Source: Torymus aiolomorphi
Taxonomy: Eukaryota > Arthropoda > Insecta > Hymenoptera > Torymidae
Direction of reading: 5' to 3'
DNA length: 64,000 nucleotides
NCBI GenBank assembly: GCA_036365515.1
Contig: CM070876.1
Coordinates: 43,056,195-43,120,194, forward strand
In this document: one piece after another, positions 45,655 to 54,995 of the stretch
How the letters are laid out: every line of letters starts with the position of its first letter
How positions within the stretch are numbered: the first letter of the stretch is position 1
Notes under the pieces: generated by a model
Databases searched by the model: none
Seen by the model: only the letters and a program-made list of their open reading frames with translations
Told to the model about the DNA's origin: nothing
Program-made: the position numbers and the translations under genes

Positions 45655-47526
45655 TTAGTCGGTACCTGTTGTATCGATATCCATGTATATGTTTTTGTAT
45701 AGTGCTTCCTCTTCTCGTTTTGTTGGTTTACATGGAAGCATGGGTACATATATGTCTTCAGGAGTGTCGGTGTCTTCTTGATTTGTGTCATTCTTTTCCT
45801 TAATTCTTTCTGCGTCAAGGTTGAATCTGACTGATGTTGGAGATCTGGGTGTTGTTGGAGAACCTTCATAGCCTAAGGGAGGATGTATTAGGATGGGTTT
45901 AGGGCTAGGAGGGGTGGAGTACTCTGTATCCTGTGGTTTGTTTTTGATTTGATATAAGCAAGTATATAGCGTTTGAATTTCCTTGTTCTTGAGGTGGATT
46001 ATTTCTGGTCGTCCGTTTTTCCTTAATGGTTGTGGTGGTGTGATACCTTTTTTGTAGTTTTGATGTATCAATAAGCCTGTAATGATGAGGCTTAGTGTGA
46101 TGAAGATAGGCCAAATATAATATAATATGTAGATGAGTGTTTCTATGTGGTTTATCCTAGAGTTATCCTCCATGGCGTAAGTTTGATTGACCTCGTGATA
46201 TCGAGTGAGGTTGAGTGGATCCATAAGGGTGTAAATATACCCAATTTTACTTTCCTTGTGCCTTGGTTGTAAAACGTAGTGGTGGTTGGTTGCTACACAA
46301 CCTTGCGTTAGTTTCAGTATTCCTAGGCGTCCGATGGTTTCATTAACCCTGAAGTCGTTGTTGCATTGTATCTCTAGTGTATCGTTCCTCGGTGCTGAAT
46401 ATATCCACTCGTCGCTCCCTTGAAGGTAAATCCATTCGGTCATAGTCTGTGTCTTGACCTGTAGGTTGCAGCTGTTGACGTCTAGATGAGTTGGATCTAT
46501 AAGGAGGTGGATTTCGCACGAATCTGTTAAAAAGGTCGTGGGAGAATCGCAGTACCATAGGCTATTAATTTTTGTGCATTCCTGTAGGTACTCATGATTC
46601 AAGAAAGTATGATTAAGGTCTCCATGTCTTATTAATATATACCGGCTTGATGTCGTTATGTAATTGGATTTGTAGTCTCCAATTGGTACAGGAGTTGGAT
46701 ACATCCGATAGAGGAAGTAGTGGTTCACTGAGTAGAGTGGAAAGTTCAGGCTAATGCCGATTGTAGATCCTCTTTTCTCTATTCCTGTCTTGACTAACCT
46801 TCTTACGGTTTCCGGCGTGGTTGTTTTCGGAAATGACATGGTAGAGTGTCTCTTGTTGATGTAGCCGGTCATGTCTTCTAATCCTCGTGGGTTCAGTAGG
46901 TAAGGGCTAAGGCGTTCATCAATGGCTTCTCTTATCAGTTCCCAGGTATGTTCGAAGATGATTTGGTAGGTATCCAGGAGGTCATCTAGTGCTATGAGCC
47001 AGGATTTAGCGGCTTTGTTGTAATCCACTATGGGGCTTCCAGGGGTTCAGGCCTTCTGTATGGCGTCGAAATATTTAGATGTTACCTCTTGTCGTAGTTC
47101 TTGCACTTGAGTTTCTCTATTGATCACAGGAGACGAGTCTAAGGAAGGAACTAGGATATCTGGGAGGTTATTGGGGTTAAATTCGTTTGTGTCGAGGAGT
47201 AGGTCGTGAATACTTTCGAAGAGTTGGTTGATTCGGTCACTCTTCCTTTGTAGGTGTCTTGACCTGGCTAGTAGAAAGTCGCAAGTCAGTGGTATGTCCG
47301 GGCATTCCTTGAGCATATCGGTGATTTGCTCGTCATGAGTGTAGTCAGGTCGAATTCTATCAAGATCGATGGCGATGAACATAGACCAATGATCTAATTT
47401 AGTATGGACTTGTGCCATGTATTCAAAATACAGTCCCGGTAGATGACCTTCGAATTCGTCCAAGGTATATGGGCTGGCATTTGCGAGTGGAGCCAATGTG
47501 AAGATAATAACTAATTCCATAATCAT
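45655..47526 (-). pseudogene. Env-D envelope-like gene, copy 2
   Basis: Single frame with one TGA at 47049-47047. ATG at 47526, then a hydrophobic signal peptide and 'PGLYFEYMAQVH', which aligns with copy 1 'PGIYFERMQDLY'. After the TGA, 'EWIYLQGSDEWIYSAP' and 'GRLGILKLTQGCVATNHH' match copy 1 segments. One membrane span ('IYILYYIWPIFITLSLIITG') precedes a cytoplasmic tail of about 135 residues rich in Pro. Unlike copy 1, no basic cleavage site or fusion-peptide-like stretch is seen. Likely a duplicated env that has diverged. Confidence 0.8.
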
Positions 47527-47782
47527 GTTTATCTATATATATATAAAAAAAAGAAAAGATATTGATTATTTCTACCTCATTTATTTTATTTTAAACATAA
47601 TTCGCACACACATGTTAATAGTTTGGTTATTAATTACGATTAATATTAGTAAGGAGGGGGGGGGGGGGAGAAAAGAAAGAAAAAGAGGGAAAGGAAAAGT
47701 ATATAGATTAAAATGGAAGGTAACTGATGGATTGATTTTAGGGTGGTTGGATATATATTTTTTTTGTTGTGTTTTTTTTGTT

Positions 47783-48316
47783 TTAAGGTGTATTTTCTGC
47801 TATCCTTGAAGCTTGTCGGCCTTGGTATGATCGAATAGATCCTATCATTCGTCCTAAAGTGCCGTGAGTTGGGTTTTGTCGTGCTGGCGGAGGCCTTGGT
47901 TGAGGTTGTAAGGTTCTTTGTCGTTGTTGGTACGCCTGGATTATCTCTAACCTTCGAATTAGTGGAAGATGTATCGGAGCCTCTGTTACTGCTGCAGGAG
48001 GTCTTGTTTGTGGTTGTATAGTAGCTGTTGGTTTTGTTGATGTGTCTTTTATTATCTGGATGTGTTGTTTTAATTTCTCCATTTCCTGTGGAGGTAACAA
48101 AATATTGAGGAGTTTGTACATTTCTGGCTTGATTGGCACTGTTTTTTCCGTGCTGTGTGGTATCAATTTCATGGGTTCCATATTCTGATGGTTAATCTTG
48201 CATTTCCAGTATAATGATCCTGGTGGTGATGAATAATTGAACGTATGGCTGGTCTTCATTATTGGTTTAAATCCGCAACCCTTTAACAAGGTTATTCTAT
48301 TTTCTGTTGATAACAT
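47783..48316 (-). CDS. Env-D unknown ORF between the two env-like genes
   Basis: 177 residues from ATG 48316. N-terminus with a few Cys ('LLKGCGFKP', 'LYWKCKINH'), a middle helical part, then Pro/Gln/Arg-rich ('RPPAAVTEAP', 'LQPQPRPPPARQ'). No signal peptide or membrane span. The frame is intact. Not recognised; position suggests an accessory protein made from a spliced RNA. Confidence 0.55.
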   Translation of the reverse strand: MLSTENRITLLKGCGFKPIMKTSHTFNYSSPPGSLYWKCKINHQNMEPMKLIPHSTEKTVPIKPEMYKLLNILLPPQEMEKLKQHIQIIKDTSTKPTATIQPQTRPPAAVTEAPIHLPLIRRLEIIQAYQQRQRTLQPQPRPPPARQNPTHGTLGRMIGSIRSYQGRQASRIAENTP

Positions 48317-48691
48317 CTTGAAACAGAATAGAGTGAACGATTAATAATAACGAAAAAAAAAAAAAAAAAAAAATTAAGGAAAGAATTGAATTACCATTGA
48401 AAACAAAAAGGAGAAGGCGTTTCCTAGGATAGGATTTTGTCAATTTTGTGCAAGGAGGATTATGTTCCGCGGTTTCTTTGGATGGGAGTTTTACGGTTCT
48501 TCCGGCTCTGTTTGTTCGTCATCCGAATGTTCGTTGATGGTTGGTTGACTTCTCTGGAATGTTTTTAAGGTTGCTAGGGAGTTGTGACTGCGCCATGATG
48601 GTGCGCTAGGATGTTCAATTACGTTTATTGGCCGCATTATACTGAAATCGATACTATCGGAGCGTATTGGTTCGAGTTGTTTGCGTGATAA

Positions 48692-50500
48692 CTATGATGG
48701 TTTTTTTATGTTATGTGCGCATAATATGATCGCGATGACTACGATCAGCATCAATACCATACTTGATCCTATTGAACTGTAGACCAGGATTGATTCGTGA
48801 ACTTGGTTATTTCTATCTAAAATGAAGTTATCGTATTTGTCTTGGATTTTCCTTAAACTGAGTCCTCCTTCTAGTTGTTCGGGAGTTATTTTGCCCGTTA
48901 GATGAGGATATAATAATGTATCGTTGATTTCTTTTAACTTTGGAAAGAAGTCCTTATCAATGATAGTGATATCAAGGTGTATGTTGGGTAAATAGACTAG
49001 CTCGGAGGTTTCACCGATTGTTTTCATTCCCATTAATGTAACTCGATCGTGGCGTGCGGTACATTTGGGATTTAATTGTAATAGTCCTACTCCTGAGATA
49101 GAAGATAAGTGGTGGTGTTCTCCTGGACAAAGGATTTGTAGGGTAGTATTGCTGGTGACTGAAAATAGCCATCCATCCATGGAGTTCAGATGGATCCAAT
49201 ACGGGGTTGCTTTTGGTAGAAAGTGGACATCGCATTTTTTTAGGTTTTCGTTACTGGGTTGGTTTAACAGCATGTATTCGCAGGCTGCATTGTCATCGGC
49301 TTCGAAGATCGGTTGCGTGTGTGTACATATTTTATAATGTGCAGTGTGGGTGCATGCCCCCAGGTTTTCGTGGGTTAGTAAACTATATGCCCGTCTATCG
49401 TGACTCACCGCTATGTAGGGCGCTTGTGGCTTAATGTATGCCGATATTTCGTGATTTTCATGGTATTGAATAATAGGGATAGGATGCATTTTGTAGAGTT
49501 CTGTTGGGAATTTGTTGAGTAGTGGAATATTTATCTCAATGAGAAATTTGTTTTCTCTAAAGCCGAGTCGAACTGGGGCGATATCTGCGAGTTTATCCGA
49601 ACGAGCGTAAGCAATGGGAATAGGAAATTCATATGATGGTCGAAGATCCATGATTTGTCTTATTATTTGTTGCAGACTCGCGGTGGCCAAAAGGGAGGGG
49701 TGGAGTATCCCTTTTCTTGCTAATCGTACCGCCTCAGTTAATGTCTGAAAGGTGTCTTTGTATATTATTAATGCTGTTTCTAAGGCATTTATAGTTTGAG
49801 TGAACCTCATTTCCATTTCCCTGGTATGCCATATATTAGTTATGTCCGTAAGTTCCTTGGCCCTTGCGGTAAATACCTGTAGAGCTTGGTTGATCATTTG
49901 CTTGGTCCTATTTATTTCCCTTCCCATCCCTGCTAGTTCGTGTTCTATAAGGTGGGATTCCTCGTTTGCTATTTCTGCTATTTTCTTCTGTCCCTTGAAT
50001 AATTCGTTAATCTTTTTACTATATCTCTGTCCTTCTTCCTCAGTTAGCGTACCGAAGAGTGTTTTACTTAGGCTTCCAATGAAACTAAAAGGGGCTCCTC
50101 TCTTAACGTTTTTTGATGATATCGAGTAGTCTATAGATTCCGCTTCCTTCATGGAACTTATAAGTTCATCATAAAACATCCTAGTCCTATTGTTTATTTC
50201 TTGAATAAAGTACGTTCTTTCGAGAAGGGTATTGCAAAAGAAAGGGTCTGTTCGTGTCTTGAAACATTTGTCTTTTATGGCTTGTAACGTCGTCGTTATT
50301 AATTCAGAGTTATATTTTATTGGAGTGATATCGATGAATACTATCACCTTCCAGTCCATTTCTGTGTAATATAGATCCTGCATCCTTTCAAAGTATATCC
50401 CGGGATTGTTGGCTAATGGTTGTATTTTGTGGGTAGCCTGTCCCGTCAGGATGATGGCGGAGATTACTATGAGTGACTGCATTTTCTGCAATAAACACAT
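48692..50500 (-). CDS. Env-D envelope-like glycoprotein, copy 1
   Basis: Intact 602-codon frame from ATG 50500. Resembles the insect errantivirus envelope family, related to the baculovirus F fusion protein: signal peptide (residues 8-20), a basic cleavage-like site (K130 to R134) followed by a hydrophobic Gly/Phe-rich stretch, a helical heptad region (about 155-260), paired Cys in the ectodomain, and one membrane span (about 576-595) with a short tail. It would allow particles to fuse with cells; activity here is not shown. Begins about 15 bases after the end of integrase. Confidence 0.88.
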   Translation of the reverse strand: MCLLQKMQSLIVISAIILTGQATHKIQPLANNPGIYFERMQDLYYTEMDWKVIVFIDITPIKYNSELITTTLQAIKDKCFKTRTDPFFCNTLLERTYFIQEINNRTRMFYDELISSMKEAESIDYSISSKNVKRGAPFSFIGSLSKTLFGTLTEEEGQRYSKKINELFKGQKKIAEIANEESHLIEHELAGMGREINRTKQMINQALQVFTARAKELTDITNIWHTREMEMRFTQTINALETALIIYKDTFQTLTEAVRLARKGILHPSLLATASLQQIIRQIMDLRPSYEFPIPIAYARSDKLADIAPVRLGFRENKFLIEINIPLLNKFPTELYKMHPIPIIQYHENHEISAYIKPQAPYIAVSHDRRAYSLLTHENLGACTHTAHYKICTHTQPIFEADDNAACEYMLLNQPSNENLKKCDVHFLPKATPYWIHLNSMDGWLFSVTSNTTLQILCPGEHHHLSSISGVGLLQLNPKCTARHDRVTLMGMKTIGETSELVYLPNIHLDITIIDKDFFPKLKEINDTLLYPHLTGKITPEQLEGGLSLRKIQDKYDNFILDRNNQVHESILVYSSIGSSMVLMLIVVIAIILCAHNIKKPS

Positions 50501-50514
50501 CAGAAGAGATATGG

Positions 50515-52125
50515 TTATTCTGTGGAAGATGTATCTGTATTGTGTAAATAGGCAGGTTTGACCTTGTCTATATGTTTTAGTATTCGTTTGTTTTTATCAT
50601 TTTCTAGGATCACGTTGTTTTTCTCTAAGATGTCTATTATTTTGTATGGGCCTATGTATGTTTTATCTAGTTTGTTGGTTCGGGCTTCCTTCAACGTATA
50701 AACCCAATCTCCGGGTGAGTATTCGTGGATTTTGGTCTTCCTATCGTAATATCTTTTTGACCTTTGTTTAGAGTCTAGTAGCGATTTTGTTGCGAATGAC
50801 CTGATATCTTTTAGTCTCGTTATTAATTCAGGCATGTAGGATGTATAAGTCTCTACCTGATTGTCAGGGATGGAACTTGGTGTTCGTGCTGGTTTACCAA
50901 ATACTAGTTCAAATGGTGTGAAGTTTGTGGCTTCATGGATACTGGTATTGTATGAAAATATGGCAAATGGTATTATTTTATCCCAGTCTTCGAATTTCTC
51001 GATATAGTGTCGTACGTATTCTATCAGTGTAATATGGCTCCTTTCCAATGATCCATTGGATTGGGGGTGGTATCCAGAAGTCGTTATTTGCTTCATTCTG
51101 AATACCTTGGCCAGTTGTTGCATGACCTTGCCGATTAATTCTGGCGCTTTATCTGATAATACAGCACGAGGTGCCCCATAGATGGCAATCACGTGTCTTG
51201 CTAAGGCGTCTGCAATTGTTTCGGTCTTAAGGTTAGGTATCGGTACCGCTATACAATATTTAGTCAGATTGTCTTGGATTGTGAGAATGTGTTTGTTTCC
51301 ATTTGGAGTGATAGGTAATGGTCCTACTGTATCTATTGAAATTTTGTCGAATGGTTCTATGGGAGTGTCTGTTATTATCATTGGTTCTCGATTTTTCACA
51401 CGAACCAATTTTAATTCCTGACAGCCAGGGCAGTTACGTATATATTCTGTTACATCTGCTTTTAGGCCGTTCCAGAAGAATTTTTCCCTTATTCTTCGAT
51501 ATGTCTTAGTAACACCCTTATGTCCACCTATTAGGCTATTGTGATTTTCTTGTATGATTTCCTGGTGTAAGTCGTCGGGTGGTATGGTTATAGTACCGTA
51601 GCATATGAAGATTGTACAGTCACACCCTGATAGGATCTTCCCGATAAGATCAATGAAGATTGAGAAAGTTAATTTGTCGGTCATATCGTTTCTTTTGGAG
51701 ATTCGTAGGGTCGTTATTTTATGTTGGGTCAGAGCATCTGCTAAGTTTTCCAACACAGTAGTTAGGTCTTGAACGGAGTATTCTTCGAAATGTTTTTGTT
51801 TTAGTATGCCTGTAAATACTTTTGTGTTTGCCTTTCCGGTTATTATAATTTGGCCTTGTTTGGGTTTTACATCAAGTATATATCTTTTGTCTATTTTTCC
51901 TAGATCTAATAGAAGTTTTGACACGGGAGTGACAAATTCTCCATCAGCGGATAAAAAGTGTAATATATTATCATTTTTAGAGGTCAGGCTTTGGTTGATA
52001 AATTTTATTTTCAACTTCGAACCTGGGGTTCCCAAAAATGAAGGGTAAAAGACATCCGGTGGTATGGTGTCCAAGGCTTTACTTGCCATTAGGTTTCCTT
52101 CGCGTTCTTCCATCTCGGTTGATGA
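50515..52125 (-). CDS. Env-D macro-like domain and integrase
   Basis: Same frame as RT-RNase H, after a TAA at 52128-52126. Residues about 34-175 from the ATG at 52113 form the macro-like domain: 'NDNILHFLSADGEF', 'TGILKQKHFEEYSVQDL', 'RNDMTDKLTF' (aligned with TARG1 G-C-G-L-D-R-L-Q-W, keeping the Asp) and 'CTIFICYGTI'. The Gly-rich loop is degenerate. Integrase follows: H-H-C-C ('HQEIIQENHNSLIGGHKG...CPGCQ') and D, D, E in 'SIDTVGPLPI', 'LSDKAPELIG' and 'NGSLERSHIT'. The C-terminal domain ends at 50515. The second Asp motif is unusual (SDKAPE for the usual SDQGTE) but keeps the Asp. Confidence 0.85.
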   Translation of the reverse strand, partial: SSTEMEEREGNLMASKALDTIPPDVFYPSFLGTPGSKLKIKFINQSLTSKNDNILHFLSADGEFVTPVSKLLLDLGKIDKRYILDVKPKQGQIIITGKANTKVFTGILKQKHFEEYSVQDLTTVLENLADALTQHKITTLRISKRNDMTDKLTFSIFIDLIGKILSGCDCTIFICYGTITIPPDDLHQEIIQENHNSLIGGHKGVTKTYRRIREKFFWNGLKADVTEYIRNCPGCQELKLVRVKNREPMIITDTPIEPFDKISIDTVGPLPITPNGNKHILTIQDNLTKYCIAVPIPNLKTETIADALARHVIAIYGAPRAVLSDKAPELIGKVMQQLAKVFRMKQITTSGYHPQSNGSLERSHITLIEYVRHYIEKFEDWDKIIPFAIFSYNTSIHEATNFTPFELVFGKPARTPSSIPDNQVETYTSYMPELITRLKDIRSFATKSLLDSKQRSKRYYDRKTKIHEYSPGDWVYTLKEARTNKLDKTYIGPYKIIDILEKNNVILENDKNKRILKHIDKVKPAYLHNTDTSSTE

Positions 52126-52128
52126 TTA

Positions 52129-52542
52129 ATCTGTAGTTTCTTCTTCTATCACATTCATCCTCGTAGGTCTTTTCGCTTCATTTTCTATGTCGTCAGAGCT
52201 TTCGAGTAGTTCTGATTCCACTGGGGTTGAACGGGCTAGAGGGCGGTAGGTAGGGCGTAGTCGAGAGTCACCCGATCTGCAGTCCCACCAATAATCTTCG
52301 TCGGAAGTGTCTGGTATCGTTGTTTCTTTCACGTTTTTATTTGTTTGTCGTGTTTGTTCTCCTGAAGGACCCGCGATTCCATCTTCGGCTACTTGTCTTT
52401 TAAGGATAGGGGGTGCCTGCGAAACTAGACTCCGAAATCCACTATTTCGTTGTCTTGGTATTGGTGCGTCGTCCGCTGAAGATTCAGAATCTTCTCTAAA
52501 GGTTACCCTTTTCCTGTATTCGGTAGGTCGTATACCTTTAGA
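52129..52542 (-). pseudogene. Env-D pol linker between two in-frame stops
   Basis: In frame with both neighbours, bounded by TAA at 52545-52543 and TAA at 52128-52126. Polar, Ser/Glu/Asp-rich ('DTSDEDYWWDC', 'ELLESSDDIENEAKRP'). It is the spacer between RNase H and the macro-like domain. Two stops separate RT from integrase. Confidence 0.65.
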
Positions 52543-54047
52543 TTAGGAACCTCCCGTAGTCTTATTGGTAGTGGTTATAGTTGGCTCCTTAGTGATTGTC
52601 GCGGCTGGGGGTTTGGCACGTCGAATTAAAAGCCGCTCCGCTATGGTCTCACCTTCAGTGTTAGTGGTGGATAGGTTTGGCGTTATAGGTTTATTTTTAG
52701 ATCCTGGGGGTCTTCCCTTTATACTGGAGGTTGCCTTCCTTCCGTCAGACTTAGTGGTTATTTTTGCTGACGAAGAGGTAGGCAATGCTACTGCTTCGGG
52801 TAGTATTGGATTCCTTGATAAGGCGTCAGCGTTTACGTTCAGTCTACCAGGTTTGTGAATGAATTTATATTCGTACTCGCGAAGTCTGGTCCTCCAGCGA
52901 AGTAGTCTTTGTACCGGCGGCTTTACTGAATCGATCCATTTCAGTGGTTCGTGGTCACAAATAAGAGTGAATTCATGCCCGTATAAATAGGGTCGAAAAT
53001 GTAGTATCGCATAGATGATGGCGAGGCACTCCTTTTCGGTGGTGCCATAATTTTTTTCTGCTGTTTTCATCATTTTTGACATGTATGCGATCGGTCGGTC
53101 TTCTCCTACCTTGCCTTGACTGAGAACGGCGCCTACTGCATAATCTGATGCATCGGTTGTTAATATAAAAGGTTTCTCAAAATCAGGGTGTTGTAGTACT
53201 GGAGCTACACACAGAGCGTTTTTCAAGTCCTCAAAGCTTTGTTGATGTTCTTCAGTCCATTTGTAGGCAACGGTCTTTTTTAGTAGATCCGAAAGAGGCC
53301 TAGCTCTTGATGAGAATCCTTCGATGAATCGCCGATAGTATCCGGCCAAACCCAAAAATTGCCTTACATTTGTTTGATTTTGGGGTGTTGGGAATTTTCG
53401 TACGGCCTTAGTTTTTTTTGGGTCTGAACGTACTCCATTTTCGTCTATAACGTGACCTAGGTATTCCACTTCTGTGGCTAGGAATTCACACTTGTCGGGC
53501 TGGAGTGATAGTTTAGCTGCTTGTATTCGCTCAAAGAGTCTCTTAACCTTTATTGCGTGTTCTTCTAGGCTAGAGGCGAAGATGATCACGTCGTCTAGAT
53601 AAACTAGTAACTCTGAGTCTTGAAGACCTAAAAGTACTAGGTTCATGAGGCGTTGGAATGTAGCCGGCGCGTTTTTCAGTCCGAACGGCATACGGATATA
53701 ATGGTAGTGGCCTTTACCTGTGCTGAAAGCTGTTTTGTGTTTATCCTTGGGATCCATTTCGATCTGATGGAACCCACTGGCTAAGTCAAAGGTAGAGAAA
53801 TATTTTGCTCCTCCCAGTCGATCCAAGATTTCGGCAATGTTAGGCAACGGATGGGCATCACCTACGGTCTTTTCATTTAATGCTCGATAATCTATTACCA
53901 TTCTCCATCTTTTGTTACCCTTGGAATCGTTCTTTTTAGGAACGATCCATAATGGAGAGTTATATGGAGAAGTGGAGTCTTCTATAATGTGGTCTCTGAT
54001 AAGTTTGTCGACTTGCCTCTCAGTCTCTTCCTTATGGACTGGGGGGG
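52543..54047 (-). pseudogene. Env-D reverse transcriptase and RNase H
   Basis: RT from 'YNSPLWIVPKK' through 'MVIDYRALN', the catalytic 'VYLDDVIIF' and thumb 'YLGHVIDENGV'; RNase H 'LTTDASDYAVGAV', 'NYGTTEKECLAI' and 'KPGRLNVNADALSR'. The tail has an AT-hook-like 'IKGRPPGSKNKP'. The frame begins after a frameshift in a run of eight C (minus strand, about 54046-54053) that breaks it from the protease. All catalytic residues seen are intact. Confidence 0.92.
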
Positions 54048-54995
54048 GTACCGATATTGTTTCACAAAAACGGGTACTTCATCTGTGGTGTGTATGGAAT
54101 GTTGCAGTACGTCAGTTGCAGGAAGAGAATCACCGGGTAAATAAAACAGAGACGTATAATCCTTGATTAAAGTTAATACGTGATCTTTTTCTTCCTTGTT
54201 CAGGTGGTCCAGGCGTAGACTTTCTTCAATTCGTTGGAGTCGGTCCTTTGTAGGTGTCGTTTCCGAGTCACTTTTGTCACTATCAAAGAAGTCTTCTGAT
54301 TCCTCTAGAAGTTCAAAGGGTTGTAAATCTTGTGGAGGTATTTCGATTTCTGCATCTTCTTCATACGCATTAAATGCCATTACGCAGCATTTCTGGTTAA
54401 AGTTGTTCACCACTGCTTCGCCGATAAAGATTTTATCGGGGGTTTTAATTCTTGGTAAATACCCTGTTTTTAGCGTCGTATTTTGGAGGTTTATTGTTAC
54501 CGGGGTTTTTGTTCTAGCCCTTAGAATGAATCTAGAGGGTTTTGGTTTCCCGTGATCATAATTGGTGAACCTAATGGGCTTAATGGGACGTGAGGTAGTG
54601 ATCACTGCATTGTGGTGAAATGATATTTCAGCACCTTCTTCAGTAAGGAAATCTACTCCTAATATGCCATCTACCTCGACAGGAAGGGTGGATGTGATCA
54701 CTTGAATTTTGATTGGTTTATCAAAGAAGGTCACTTCTGTTGATCCTGCGGTATTGAAGCTGTCCTTTGTTATTCCTGTAATGGACATTGCTTCATGTGT
54801 AGCTATCACGGTCCTTGGATTGAGTGCTTCAATTTTTATTAGATTTATTTCGGCTCCGGTATCTACTAAGAAGCGCTTGGGGCCTCTTAATTCTGGGGCG
54901 TCTAATATGATGACTGGGGTTATTCCTCGTCCTGTTGGCTCATTATTAAATCTTCGGCCGACAAAAATTTGACTGTTATTGGACGCTCGCCCTTT
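54048..54995 (-). pseudogene. Env-D protease and N-terminal RT
   Basis: The -1 frame relative to gag, entered at a slippery heptamer (54995-54989). Aspartic protease 'FLVDTGAEINLI' (about 54870-54835) and 'VDGILGVDFLTEEGAEI' (flap/C-terminal part). An acidic region follows ('EESEDFFDSDKSDSET'), then the start of RT ('HSIHTTDEVPVFVKQYRYPP'). Ends by frameshift at the C run. Confidence 0.85.
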
